DNA of 64,000 nt from DATKFM01 sp963810485 (GTDB lineage: Bacteria; Pseudomonadota; Alphaproteobacteria; Dongiales; Dongiaceae). The stretch is taken from contig CAWENQ010000002.1 in the NCBI GenBank assembly GCA_963810485.1, positions 1 to 64,000 on the forward strand, given 5' to 3'. The notes below the pieces were generated by a model. It was not told the origin of the DNA, searched no databases, and saw only the letters and a list, made by a program, of their open reading frames with translations. Shown one piece after another: positions 45,160 to 54,142 of this stretch. Position 1 is the first letter of the stretch. Each line of letters opens with the position of its first letter. The position numbers and the translations under genes are program-made.

Positions 45160-46245
45160 ATGAAGGTTTTAAGGCTTTGGGCCGGCCGCGGCCTGGCGCT
45201 TGCTCCGTTGGCCGCACTGCTGACGGCGCCGCTCGCCGGGGCGCAGGCGGAGGTTCAATTCCTCGATCATCGCAACAAGGTCATCGTATTGGAATTGCCG
45301 CCGCAAAAGATCGTCTCGATGTTCGCCTCCGGACCGCTGGTCCATTACGCGGTCGAGGGCCGCAGCGACCATATCGCCGGCGTCAACAAGAAGGCCAAGG
45401 CGATGTATGAGGGCAGCTTCTACGCCCAGCTGATTCCGGAGTTCCTGAAGCTCAACATGAACGTGGCGGGCGAAGGCTTCGCGCCCAACGTGGAAGCCAT
45501 CCTCGAGATCAAGCCGGATGTCGTGCTGCAATGGGTCTTCGACCCCGAACTCATCGAGCCGCTGGAGCGCGTCGGCCTCAAGGTGATCGGCTGGGATTGC
45601 TGCACCAACCAGCATCGCCGCGACTATCTAATGCTGGCCGGCTACACCTCGGGCCGCATCGACCGCGCCCAGGCGATCCTGCAAAAACAGGACTCTTCGA
45701 ACGAGACGTTGCGCAAGCTGTTTGCCGACCTCAAGCCGGAAGACACGGTCGGCATCCTGGTCGTCGACGAGATCAAGGACAGCTTCCGCGTCGTCGCTAA
45801 TTCTTCGCAGGACTACAGCCTGAGCGGCGCCCGCAACCTGGCCGCCGACGATACCGGCGAGTGGTGGCGCACGGTCGATGCCGAGCAGCTTCTGCTGTGG
45901 AACCCGGCTGTCATCGTCATTCCGGCCTATGCGGCCGAACTGACGCCGGCCGATTTCTACGGCAACGCCGTGCTCGCCAATTTGGATGCGGTCAGGTACA
46001 AGCGGGTCTACAAATTCCCGCAGTTCAACCGTTCGCCGGACGCAGCGGAGATCTATCTGTCCGACGATTGGCTGGCGCGTGTCGCCAACCCGGCGCGTTT
46101 CCCGGAGCCCAAGGCGTTCCGCGAGACGGTCAAAGAGGGTTACAAGCTGATCTACCAGAAGGACCTGACCGAGGATCAGATCCGCTTCATCCTGGAGCTC
46201 GACCAGAACAAGGCATCAGCCGGCTACGTCGATATTTTCGGCTGA
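45160..46245 (+). CDS. ABC transporter periplasmic binding protein (iron-complex/cobalamin type)
   Basis: 361 residues from the ATG at 45160 (agggg at a 9-base spacing; the ATG at 45151 is too close to it). Sec signal peptide with cleavage after GAQA; no lipobox. It is a TroA/FepB-like two-lobed protein joined by one helix: KIVSMFASGPLVHYAV, APNVEAILEIKPDVVLQWVF, then VGLKVIGWDCCTNQHRRDYLMLAGYTSGR (the usual inter-lobe helix), and LLLWNPAVIVIPAYAAELTPADFYG. Substrate is not determined; a neighbouring Cys pair at the lobe hinge is unusual. First gene of a four-gene operon. Confidence 0.88.
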   Translation: MKVLRLWAGRGLALAPLAALLTAPLAGAQAEVQFLDHRNKVIVLELPPQKIVSMFASGPLVHYAVEGRSDHIAGVNKKAKAMYEGSFYAQLIPEFLKLNMNVAGEGFAPNVEAILEIKPDVVLQWVFDPELIEPLERVGLKVIGWDCCTNQHRRDYLMLAGYTSGRIDRAQAILQKQDSSNETLRKLFADLKPEDTVGILVVDEIKDSFRVVANSSQDYSLSGARNLAADDTGEWWRTVDAEQLLLWNPAVIVIPAYAAELTPADFYGNAVLANLDAVRYKRVYKFPQFNRSPDAAEIYLSDDWLARVANPARFPEPKAFRETVKEGYKLIYQKDLTEDQIRFILELDQNKASAGYVDIFG

Positions 46246-46254
46246 GGCGCTGCC

Positions 46255-47310
46255 GTGCAGGCGACGACAATCGCGCTTGATGGCACACGCATGCGCACCT
46301 GGGCCATTGTGCTGCTGCTGTCTTTGCTGTTGGTCCTCTGCGCCATCTACTCGATCACGGTCGGGCGCTACGACATCGCCATGTGGGATGTCTGGCTCAT
46401 CCTCTGGGACAATGTCATCCCGCAGCAGGCGCCCGCCTGGACTTCGTTGCAGGCGGATGTCGTCGAAGTCATCCGCCTGCCCCGGATCCTCGCCGCGCTG
46501 CTGATCGGCGCCGGCCTGGCCATGTCGGGCGCGGCCTTGCAGGGCCTGTTCCGCAATCCGCTAATCGACCCCATCAATATCGGTGTCACCGCCGGCGCCG
46601 CGTTTGGCGGCACGCTTGCAATCCTCATGTTTGGCGGCGGCTACCCGGTGCTGGCTGCCGCTTTCGCATGCGGAATCGGCAGCCTCTTGGTGGTGAAGGG
46701 CCTGGCCAGCGTCAGAGGGCGCACCTCCACCCTCACCCTCGTGCTCGCCGGCGTGATCGTCACGGCGTTTTTCGAGGCGGCCATTTCCATCATCAAGCTG
46801 CTGGCCGATCCGCATCAGAAGCTGCCCGCCATCACCTATTGGCTGATGGGCAGCATCGCCGCCACCAACTACCGCGATCTCGCGCTGATGGCGCTCGCCA
46901 TCCTGCCGTCGTCGATCGTGATTTTCCTGCTGCGCTACCAGATCAACATCCTGTCGCTGGGCGAGGACAAGGCGCGGGCCTTGGGGTGTCCCATCGAGAT
47001 CGTGCAATGGACCATCTTTGCCGCCGTGTCGTTCATCTCGGCCGGCGTTGTCGCCACGTCGGGAATCGTCGGCTGGGTCGGCCTGATCATCCCGCACCTG
47101 GCGCGCACCCTGGTCGGCCCGGACCATGGAAGGCTGCTGCCCGTATCGGCGTTGATCGGCGCCATCTATCTGCTGCTGATCGATGATATCGCGCGCACGG
47201 CGACGGTCGCCGAGCTGCCGATCGGCATCATCACGTCGCTGATCGGCGTGCCGTTCTTCGCGCTGATCCTGCGCCGGACCCAATCCAGGAGCGGATGGGT
47301 CAATGATTGA
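46255..47310 (+). CDS. ABC transporter permease, FecCD/BtuC type
   Basis: 351 residues from a GTG at 46255. About ten membrane helices. FecCD hallmarks: LPRILAALLIGAGLAMSGAALQGLFRNPLIDP near 75-105, TAGAAFGGTLAILMFGG, and the ATPase-contact loop GEDKARALGCPIEIVQW near 235, then GIVGWVGLIIPHLARTLVGPDHGRLLPVSALIGA. It imports iron chelates, haem or cobalamin in known members. It overlaps the ATPase start by eight bases. Confidence 0.92.
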   Translation: MQATTIALDGTRMRTWAIVLLLSLLLVLCAIYSITVGRYDIAMWDVWLILWDNVIPQQAPAWTSLQADVVEVIRLPRILAALLIGAGLAMSGAALQGLFRNPLIDPINIGVTAGAAFGGTLAILMFGGGYPVLAAAFACGIGSLLVVKGLASVRGRTSTLTLVLAGVIVTAFFEAAISIIKLLADPHQKLPAITYWLMGSIAATNYRDLALMALAILPSSIVIFLLRYQINILSLGEDKARALGCPIEIVQWTIFAAVSFISAGVVATSGIVGWVGLIIPHLARTLVGPDHGRLLPVSALIGAIYLLLIDDIARTATVAELPIGIITSLIGVPFFALILRRTQSRSGWVND

Positions 47311-48040
47311 GATCGCCAATCTCAGCGTCACTTTGTCCGACAAGCCGATCCTGGAGAATTACAGCCTGTCGGTCGCGCCGGGCAGTGTGCTGGCGATCCT
47401 CGGCGCCAACGGCGTCGGCAAGACGACCTTGCTCAACTGCATCGTCGGCCTGTGCCGGCCGAACGCAGGGTCGGCATCGAGCCGGGGCCGGATCGGCTAC
47501 GTCCCGCAGCTCTTCCACTCCACCTTCGCCTTTTCCGTGCTCGACATCGTGCTGATGGGCCGGACCCGGCATATCGGCCTGTTCGGGGCGCCGCGCGCCA
47601 AGGACTACGAGGTGGCGCAGAAATATCTGGGCCTCATGAAGGTCGGCCATCTCCGCGATCGCCCGTTCAACGAATTGAGCGGCGGTCAGCGCCAGCTTGT
47701 CATGATCGCCCAGGCGCTGTCGTCGGAGTGCGAGATCCTGATCCTGGATGAGCCCTGTTCCGCGCTCGACTACAAGAATCAGTCCATCGTCATCGACATC
47801 TTGCGCGAGCTCAACAGCCGGATGGGCCTCACCATCGTCTTTTCCACCCACGCGCCACAGCACGGCCTCGAGGTCGCGACCCATGTGCTGCTGATGAAAG
47901 ACCGGAGCCGCTACGAGCATGGCACGGTCGGAGAGGTGCTCACCGCCCAAAATCTCTCGACGCTTTACGATGTCGCGATAGCCAAGGCGGCCTTCGACCA
48001 GGGCGGCAAGTTCACCTTCGCGCCCTACTTCGAACATTGA
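47303..48040 (+). CDS. ABC transporter ATP-binding protein
   Basis: 245 residues. Walker A GANGVGKTT near 36, Q-loop in YVPQLFHS, ABC signature LSGGQRQLVMIAQAL near 130, Walker B ILILDEPCSALD near 153, H-switch STHAPQH near 188. FepC/BtuD-like. Translation is coupled to the permease by the overlap. The next gene follows after 10 bases, so the unknown protein is part of this operon. Confidence 0.94.
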   Translation: MIEIANLSVTLSDKPILENYSLSVAPGSVLAILGANGVGKTTLLNCIVGLCRPNAGSASSRGRIGYVPQLFHSTFAFSVLDIVLMGRTRHIGLFGAPRAKDYEVAQKYLGLMKVGHLRDRPFNELSGGQRQLVMIAQALSSECEILILDEPCSALDYKNQSIVIDILRELNSRMGLTIVFSTHAPQHGLEVATHVLLMKDRSRYEHGTVGEVLTAQNLSTLYDVAIAKAAFDQGGKFTFAPYFEH

Positions 48041-48050
48041 ACCCGCAAGG

Positions 48051-49352
48051 ATGCCGGAGCCGATGAAAAAGATCGCCTATTTGACCTGGGGCCCGGCCAG
48101 CCAGATCACCAGTTTCCAGGATTATGCCAGGTATCTCGACGACATGATCCATCTGCGGGAGCTGGAGACCCACGATCTCAGCCGTTATGCCGCCGTGGTG
48201 GTGCCTGATGGCATGGACAGCGCCGGCATCCGGCGCTACGCCGCACAGCTCAATGCCTATGTGCGCGGCGGCGGGTTCCTCATCATCTTCGCCTGCAAGA
48301 AAATGCATGAGTGGATCGATGTGGTCGATCTCGCCTGGCGGCCCGTCGATACCAAGGACTGGCTGTGGTGGACCAAACCCGAGCCCTATCTCGAAATCCA
48401 TCAGCCGCAGCCCAAGCATCCGCTCAGCGAGGTGATTCCCCTCGCCGACATGAGCTGGCATTGGTTCGGCGCCTTCGACCTGCACCCGGCGGCACAGAGT
48501 GCGCTCAATCTGGATGACGACAGCGGCAGCCTGCTGCTCGACTTCCGGTCCCTCGAAGGCGGCGGGCGGTTGATGGTCTCGACACTCGATCCCCATGTCC
48601 ACAATGGCGAGCGGTTCATGCCGGCCTGCCGGCGATTCCTGCAGGCCTTCTATCCCTGGCTCAACTGCGAGCTGGGGATCGAGCGCGACAGGCCCGAATT
48701 CGCCGTCACCTACCTGCAGTGCTTCGAGAACTCGGCCGAGTGGGCGCCGCAGGGATTGGCCCAGAGTTTCGCCCAGGTCGGCGGCAAGTTGGCACTATGC
48801 CCACAATATCAGCTCAGCGCGGATCACCTGGCCGGCACCGACATTCTCTACATCCCGCACATCCACGATCAGTTCTTCCTGCGGGACATGCAGCTGCTGC
48901 TGCTCGATTTCCTCGCCGATGGCGGGCACCTGGTCATCTGCTCCGAGCCGGCGATCCCATGGCTGCCGTTCCTCGGCGCTTTCCAGGCGGTGCCGCCGCG
49001 ACCCTTCACCAACATCAAGGTGCGTATCCGCAACGACCCTTTCGGCTTTTTCCGAAACATGGATGCGGATTTCGACGGCTGGCAGAACATCTTCGGCCAA
49101 TATGCCCGCGGCTGGTCGAGGATGCCGGAGGACGCCATCTGGCTGACCGAAATCGGCAGCCAGGACGACCCGAAACCCGCGGATTGGTTGTGGCAGTACC
49201 CGACCGATTCGGGCAAGGGCGGCATGGTCTTCATGCATAACGGCGACAACATGGTGCGGTACCCCGATCACGGCGAGCACAAGCACTGCCTGGTGCGCGA
49301 CATCTGCCGGGCATTGATGTCCAATGGCGGAACGGTGCTAAATCGCTTCTAG
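48051..49352 (+). CDS. Unassigned protein, two tandem glutamine-amidotransferase-like folds
   Basis: 433 residues (the ATG at 48063, MKKIAYLTWG, is an equally likely start). No signal peptide, so cytosolic. I do not recognise a named family. The N-terminal half has the order of a ThuA/GATase-1-like Rossmann domain: KKIAYLTWGP, SRYAAVVVPDG, LNAYVRGGGFLIIFACKKMHEW (Cys82 where class I amidotransferases keep the nucleophile), GGGRLMVSTLDPHVHNGERFMPA. The second half repeats it: FAVTYLQCF, LAGTDILYIPHIHD, FLADGGHLVICSEPAIPWLPF (Cys297), GKGGMVFMHNGDNMV. Downstream of an iron-type importer, it may free or modify the imported ligand, or act in its synthesis. That is inference. Confidence 0.75.
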   Translation: MPEPMKKIAYLTWGPASQITSFQDYARYLDDMIHLRELETHDLSRYAAVVVPDGMDSAGIRRYAAQLNAYVRGGGFLIIFACKKMHEWIDVVDLAWRPVDTKDWLWWTKPEPYLEIHQPQPKHPLSEVIPLADMSWHWFGAFDLHPAAQSALNLDDDSGSLLLDFRSLEGGGRLMVSTLDPHVHNGERFMPACRRFLQAFYPWLNCELGIERDRPEFAVTYLQCFENSAEWAPQGLAQSFAQVGGKLALCPQYQLSADHLAGTDILYIPHIHDQFFLRDMQLLLLDFLADGGHLVICSEPAIPWLPFLGAFQAVPPRPFTNIKVRIRNDPFGFFRNMDADFDGWQNIFGQYARGWSRMPEDAIWLTEIGSQDDPKPADWLWQYPTDSGKGGMVFMHNGDNMVRYPDHGEHKHCLVRDICRALMSNGGTVLNRF

Positions 49353-49426
49353 AACTGGCCGAAGAAATATATTAATATCAGAGGGTTAAATAGCGCCTCC
49401 GGCAACTTTCCACGGCCGGCCGGCGC

Positions 49427-49454
49427 TTGACATCGGCGGCCCAGACTGTATGTT
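49427..49454 (+). promoter_or_regulatory. Sigma-70-type promoter of rpmG
   Basis: A perfect TTGACA (49427-49432), a 16-base spacer and TATGTT (49449-49454) lie 44 bases upstream of the rpmG ATG. This is one of the best promoter matches in the window, as expected for a highly expressed ribosomal protein gene. Confidence 0.55.
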
Positions 49455-49498
49455 CGCGGCCTTCCCGAAACTAGCGGTTCCGGCCCGAAGGGTGTGTC

Positions 49499-49666
49499 AT
49501 GGCTAAATCGAGCACGATCCTGATCAAGTTGGTGAGCACGGCCGACACCGGCTATTACTACGTCACCACCAAGAACCCGCGCACCTCCACGGAGAAGCTC
49601 GAGTTCAAGAAGTACGACCCGAAGGTGCGCAAGCACGTGGCCTTCAAGGAATCGAAGATCAAGTAA
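49499..49666 (+). CDS. rpmG: 50S ribosomal protein L33
   Basis: 55 residues from the ATG at 49499 to the TAA at 49664. The complete pattern of L33 is present: AKSSTILIKLVSTADTGYYY, VTTKNPRTSTEKLEFKKYD, PKVRKHVAFKESKIK. It is the Cys-free (zinc-independent) form with the 55-residue length normal for Proteobacteria. It has its own promoter and intrinsic terminator, so it is a monocistronic gene between the ABC operon and pleD. Confidence 0.96.
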   Translation: MAKSSTILIKLVSTADTGYYYVTTKNPRTSTEKLEFKKYDPKVRKHVAFKESKIK

Positions 49667-49692
49667 GGCTGCCGTTCGGCGCCCGAAACGAC

Positions 49693-49718
49693 AAAGGCCG
49701 CGAATTCGCGGCCTTTTT
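49693..49718 (+). terminator. Rho-independent terminator of rpmG
   Basis: The perfect stem aaaggccgcg-aatt-cgcggccttt ends in a T-run (49714-49718), 26 bases after the rpmG stop. Because the stem also starts with A's, it can serve pleD on the minus strand. Confidence 0.85.
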
Positions 49719-49744
49719 GATTCCCAAATTGAAGTTCAGCGGCT

Positions 49745-51169
49745 CTAGGCGACCGTGCGCATCTCCGGCGATTCCGTGGGCTTGTAGGCGGCGATGTCAG
49801 GCTCGGCGCGGACCGCGTTACGTCCTTCCTGCTTTGCCACATAGAGCGCCGCATCGGCGCGCTTCAGCATTTCGGCCGAGGTGTCGGCCGGGCCATTCAG
49901 GGCGGCGACGCCCATGCTGACGGTGACGTTCACCTTCTCGCCTGAATCCGCGACGATCACCGGATCCTTGGCAACGCGCTCCCGCAGACGCTCGGCGACC
50001 ATGACAGCGATATCGCCCGACGTGTCGGGCATGACGATGGTGAACTCTTCACCGCCGTAGCGCGCCACCATGTCGAAGTTGCGCAGGTTGCCGTTGATGC
50101 GCTGGGCGATGGAGCGCAGCACCTCGTCGCCGGTGCCGTGGCCGAGGGTGTCGTTGACGCGCTTGAAGTGATCGACGTCGACCATCACCACCGAAAGCGC
50201 CTTGCCCGTCTCGCGGGCGCGCTGGATCGTGCTCTCCAGATGGTTGGTGAGATAGCGCCTGTTGTAGAGGCCGGTAAGGCTGTCCGTCAGCGCCAGCGAC
50301 AGGCTGCGCTCGTAGTTGCTGCGCAGGCGGTCCTGGTAGCGGCGGCGGCGCACCTGGGTGCGCACGCGGGCGATGAGCTCGTTGCGGTCGATCGGCTTGA
50401 TCAGATAGTCGTTGGCGCCGATATCCAGACCCTTGATCAGGCGCTGGGTATCGAACTCGTCGACCACGAGCACGATCGGCACCTGGCGGGTGTCTTCCTG
50501 GGCGCGGAGCTGCGTCACCAGGCGAAGGCCGTCCTCGCTGCCCACATGCGCAGCCAGGATGATGACATCGAAGCGCTGCTGCCTGCTGATCGCCAGCGCC
50601 TCGGCGCCGCTGCGAGCGACGACGGCGCCATGCTGGCAGGTGCCCAAGGTCTCGACAATCTTGCTGCTGGTGGCCTGGCTGGCCTCGACGACCAGGATCG
50701 AGCCGGCGTTGCCGGGGTCGTTCTCGGCGGCGGCGGCGGCGCTCAGCAATTCGAACTGGCCGCAAGTTTCCTCGCGCAGGCGCCACTCATCCATCATCAT
50801 CTTCAGACGGGTCAGCGAGCGCACGCGGGCGAACAGCGCGAGTTCATTGACCGGCTTGGTGATGAAGTCGTCGGCCCCGGCGTCCAGCCCGCGCACCCGG
50901 TCCTTGGGCTCGCTGAGCGCGGTCACCATGACAACGGGGATATGCAGCGTCTTCGGATTGGATTTGATGCGGTGGCAGACTTCGAAGCCGTCCATGCCGG
51001 GCATCATGACATCGAGCAGCACGATATCAGGCGTGTTGTTCTGCACGATCTCGAGGGCGGCGGCGCCGCTATCGGCGGTGATGACGTCGAAATATTCGGC
51101 GGCCAGCTTCGCTTCCAGAAGCCGGACATTCGCCGGAATATCATCAACGACCAGGACCCGCGCGGACAT
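49745..51169 (-). CDS. pleD: PleD-type response regulator diguanylate cyclase
   Basis: 474 residues. Receiver domain 1 (VLVVDDIPANVRLLEAKL; phospho-Asp in VLLDVMMPGMDGF; DFITKPVNELAL) is followed by a second, degenerate receiver domain and a GGDEF domain at about 305-470. The active site is GGEEF in ARYGGEEFTIVMP. The inhibitory I-site RxxD (RNFD) lies five residues before it, so product inhibition by c-di-GMP is expected. PleD controls the swarmer-to-sessile switch in Caulobacter-like cells. It is 34 bases downstream of divK, same strand, the classic divK-pleD pair. Confidence 0.95.
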   Translation of the reverse strand: MSARVLVVDDIPANVRLLEAKLAAEYFDVITADSGAAALEIVQNNTPDIVLLDVMMPGMDGFEVCHRIKSNPKTLHIPVVMVTALSEPKDRVRGLDAGADDFITKPVNELALFARVRSLTRLKMMMDEWRLREETCGQFELLSAAAAAENDPGNAGSILVVEASQATSSKIVETLGTCQHGAVVARSGAEALAISRQQRFDVIILAAHVGSEDGLRLVTQLRAQEDTRQVPIVLVVDEFDTQRLIKGLDIGANDYLIKPIDRNELIARVRTQVRRRRYQDRLRSNYERSLSLALTDSLTGLYNRRYLTNHLESTIQRARETGKALSVVMVDVDHFKRVNDTLGHGTGDEVLRSIAQRINGNLRNFDMVARYGGEEFTIVMPDTSGDIAVMVAERLRERVAKDPVIVADSGEKVNVTVSMGVAALNGPADTSAEMLKRADAALYVAKQEGRNAVRAEPDIAAYKPTESPEMRTVA

Positions 51170-51202
51170 CGATTTGTGCTTTCACTCGCTTGCTGGCGAT
51201 GC

Positions 51203-51583
51203 CTAGCCCAGGAACTGCTCGACGGTCTTCAGGAAGCTGGTCACGGAAATCGGCTTGGCGATGTAGGCCTCGCAGCCGCCTTCACGGATCTTCTCCTCGT
51301 CGCCCTTCATGGCAAAGGCCGTGACGGCGATGATCGGAATGCTCTTGAGCTCGTCGTCCTCCTTGATCCACTTGGTCACTTCAAGGCCGGAGACTTCGGG
51401 CAGCTGGATGTCCATCAGGATCAGATCGGGCTTGTGCTGGCGCGCCAGTTTCAGCGCTTCCATGCCATCGCGCGTCTGCAGGATGCTGTAGCCATGGGCC
51501 TCCAGGAGGTCATGGAACAGCTTCATGTTCAGTTCGTTGTCTTCGACAACAAGAATTGTCTTGGGTGTCGACGCCTGCCGCAT
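51203..51583 (-). CDS. divK: Single-domain response regulator DivK
   Basis: 126 residues from the ATG at 51583, which follows ggagg; in-frame codons to 51658 give an unneeded extension. It is a stand-alone receiver: TILVVEDNELNMKLFHDLLEAHGYSI, phospho-Asp in LILMDIQLPEVSGLEV, Thr/Ala in IIAVTAFAM, Lys in AYIAKPISV. The NELNMKLF segment is diagnostic of DivK, which with DivJ/PleC sets polarity and CtrA activity. Cotranscribed with pleD. Confidence 0.95.
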   Translation of the reverse strand: MRQASTPKTILVVEDNELNMKLFHDLLEAHGYSILQTRDGMEALKLARQHKPDLILMDIQLPEVSGLEVTKWIKEDDELKSIPIIAVTAFAMKGDEEKIREGGCEAYIAKPISVTSFLKTVEQFLG

Positions 51584-51909
51584 CGGCTTAGCCTCCGTAC
51601 CTGACGAGGTCCTGGGGGCCGCGGCGATTCCGCTGGATTGCGTCATAGTCCCTCTCAAAGCGACGGGGGGTTAGAACACTCTTGCCGCGAAAACGGGGAC
51701 AAGGGCCGTCGGCATTGCCCCCATCACGACCCCTTACCAGTATCAGTCCTATATTAAGATTTAGTAAGCACAATGTCTTCACGCTAAATGTCTGACCGGA
51801 CGCGAAAAACCATCGATATCGACGTCTTGTCGAAAAGGCTCATAAACCAAGTTTGCCACCGCCGCGGCCGGGTTTAATCTGCCCCGGAACCCTGCGGAGG
51901 CGGTCGTCG

Positions 51910-53205
51910 ATGCCAATCCTATGCCGCGATTGCGCCAAGCTGCAGCCGGCCGGAGACACCCCCTGGAGCCGCTGCCCAGTGTGCGGCTCGCCCCGCAGTA
52001 TAGCGCATCCTGAACTCCAACAACTTAACATAGCGCATCTGGACTGCGATGCTTTCTATGCCAGCGTCGAAAAACGCGACAATCCCGCCCTGAAGGACAA
52101 GCCGGTGATCGTCGGCGGCGGCCGGCGGGGGGTGGTTTCCGCCGCCTGCTACGTGGCCCGGATGTACGGGGTGCGCTCGGCTATGCCGATGTTCCAGGCC
52201 CTCAAGGCCTGCCCCAAGGCGGTGGTGCTGCCGCCGGATATGGCCAAATACAGCCAGGTCGGCCAAGAGGTTCGGGAGCTGATGCTGGGCGCGACGCCAG
52301 CCGTGGAGCCGCTGTCCATCGACGAGGCCTTCCTGGACCTGGGCGGCACCGAACGGCTCCACCACGGATCGCCGGCGGAGACACTGATTCGGCTGGTACA
52401 TCGGATCGAGCGAGAGATCGGTGTCACCGTTTCCATCGGCCTCAGTTACAATAAGTTCCTGGCGAAAATCGCGTCCGACCTGGACAAGCCCCGGGGCTTC
52501 TCGGTGATCGGCAGGGCCGACGCTCGGAAGTTCCTGGCCGCTAAGCCGGTCAGCCTGATCTGGGGCGTCGGCAAGGCCATGCAGGCGCAGCTGGCCCAAG
52601 GCGGCATCTATAGCATCGGACAGCTGCAGACAATCGCCGAGGAAGAGCTGATCCGCCGGTTCGGCAGCCTGGGCTCGCGCCTGTACCATTTCTCGCGGGG
52701 TGAGGACGATCGGACCGTGGAGCCGGATTCGGAGGCCAAGAGTATATCGGCCGAGACGACGTTCGAGCGCGACCTCAGCACCATCGACGAACTGAGCGCC
52801 GAACTGTGGCCGCTCTGCGAAAGGCTGGCGCGGCGGCTGCGGCGCAACGGCTTCGCCGCCAAGGGGCTCACGCTGAAACTGAAGACCGCCGAATTCCGCA
52901 TCCTGACCCGCAGCAGGAAACTGCCGGGACCGACGGGGCTGGCGGAAATCATCTACCGCACCGCGCTGCCCCTGCTGGAAACGGAAGCCGACGGCCGCCG
53001 CTACCGGCTGATCGGCATTGGCACCACTGAGCTTACCGACGCGGAGGAAGCGGATTTGCCCGATCTTTTCGCGCCGGACCTGCAGCGGGTGGCAGGCGTG
53101 GAGCGAGCGATGGTGGCGGTCAGGGAAAAGCTGGGAACCGATGCGATCCACAAGGGCCGCGGTTGGCGCAAGGATGCGCCGGCGCCGGCCGACGACGAGG
53201 ATTGA
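51910..53205 (+). CDS. dinB: DNA polymerase IV with N-terminal zinc ribbon
   Basis: 431 residues from the ATG at 51910 (ggagg site). Y-family lesion-bypass polymerase. Residues 4-30 add a C4 ribbon: CRDC and CPVCG, joined by PELQQLNIAHLDCDAFYASVEKRD, where the first catalytic Asp lies. SIDEAFLDLGGT supplies the second acid pair. Steric gate region FYASVEK, HhH segment IWGVGKAMQAQLAQGG, and the little finger domain (ETTFERDLSTIDEL, GLTLKLKTAEF) are normal. The zinc ribbon occurs in a known alphaproteobacterial branch. No clear LexA box was seen upstream. Confidence 0.93.
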   Translation: MPILCRDCAKLQPAGDTPWSRCPVCGSPRSIAHPELQQLNIAHLDCDAFYASVEKRDNPALKDKPVIVGGGRRGVVSAACYVARMYGVRSAMPMFQALKACPKAVVLPPDMAKYSQVGQEVRELMLGATPAVEPLSIDEAFLDLGGTERLHHGSPAETLIRLVHRIEREIGVTVSIGLSYNKFLAKIASDLDKPRGFSVIGRADARKFLAAKPVSLIWGVGKAMQAQLAQGGIYSIGQLQTIAEEELIRRFGSLGSRLYHFSRGEDDRTVEPDSEAKSISAETTFERDLSTIDELSAELWPLCERLARRLRRNGFAAKGLTLKLKTAEFRILTRSRKLPGPTGLAEIIYRTALPLLETEADGRRYRLIGIGTTELTDAEEADLPDLFAPDLQRVAGVERAMVAVREKLGTDAIHKGRGWRKDAPAPADDED

Positions 53206-54018
53206 TCAGCAGGAGGGCTTCAGCGGCTTGAGCTCTTTCAGCTTGCCGGCGACGCTGAAATCCCCGTAGTCGAAGATCAACTCGCCGGTGACGCCGTTGT
53301 CGAACATCTTCAACTGCTGCTCGGAATCCGGCAGCGCCGTCTCGTCGCCCGATTTGAAGAAAGCCATCTGCACGTTGCTGAAACGGCTGCCGGCAAGGAG
53401 CGGCCAGAGTTTGCCCGCCGCCGCATCGGGATCCCGGTGATCGGTGACGATGGCGTTCACGCCCAGCGCGCCATTGCCGTCAGAGCCGTCGAAGAAAGTG
53501 GCCCAGAAGAACTTGTCGCCGCGGGCCATCATGTCGAGCACGCGCAGGCTGTGCGCGGTCGGGAACAGCGTGCCGGCCGGCAGTTCCAGGGTCTTTTCCT
53601 CCGGCAAGCTGTAATGCGCAGTGCCCGGACCGCCGGGCGCGCTCAGCTCGGCGTCGCCGCGATACTCATCCGTGACCTGATCGCCCTGCAGCCGCTTGAC
53701 GAAGAAGCGGTAGCGCTTCCCATCCTTGGATTCCCAGGAGGCGACATTCATGCCGAAGGCGACTTCGGTGCCGGTCTGGTAGAGGAACGTCATGTCCATA
53801 CGGTAGCTCACGGCCCAGCCGTCGCAGGCATCCTCCCAATCGAACACGATGGTGCCGCTGACGTCGCTAACTTCGCTATGTGCGCCGGACTTAAGCGAGA
53901 GCTCGTAAACCGCATGATGCGGGATTACGTCGGTAGCCCCGGCCGGTTTGACAAAAACGGTCAAGCACAGGAAGAGAGCCGCCAGGCCAAGGCGCTGATA
54001 ACGTCGTTCGGAGTGCAT
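53206..54018 (-). CDS. eipB: EipB-like envelope integrity protein (DUF1849)
   Basis: 270 residues from the ATG at 54018; the frame is open further without a start signal. A signal peptide (LAALFLCLTVFVKPAGA) sends it to the periplasm. The spiral beta-barrel pattern of EipB is seen: IPHHAVYELSLKSG, VSGTIVFDWEDACDGWAVSYRMDM, the paired KSSDG-like ESKDGKRYRFFVKR, LPAGTLFPTAHSLRVLDMM, and the final LKPSC. The two Cys (in DACDGW and the last residue) match the pair that forms the disulfide in Brucella EipB. It is needed for envelope integrity there. It abuts the dinB stop, convergently. Confidence 0.82.
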   Translation of the reverse strand: MHSERRYQRLGLAALFLCLTVFVKPAGATDVIPHHAVYELSLKSGAHSEVSDVSGTIVFDWEDACDGWAVSYRMDMTFLYQTGTEVAFGMNVASWESKDGKRYRFFVKRLQGDQVTDEYRGDAELSAPGGPGTAHYSLPEEKTLELPAGTLFPTAHSLRVLDMMARGDKFFWATFFDGSDGNGALGVNAIVTDHRDPDAAAGKLWPLLAGSRFSNVQMAFFKSGDETALPDSEQQLKMFDNGVTGELIFDYGDFSVAGKLKELKPLKPSC

Positions 54019-54142
54019 CGAGTTCAACCGTTGTTTCGCTGGTGCAAGCTGGTGAAGTTGCGGAATTATGTCATGCTTCGGGCTGGGGTAGCAGCAAAAA
54101 TCTGCGTCCAAATAATGGTTTAACTGGGGGAGTTTGAGTTCT

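Noticed and set aside
51752..51767. TTAA...GTAAG between divK and dinB as a CtrA box
   Set aside because: The spacing between half-sites is six instead of seven and the second half is degenerate.
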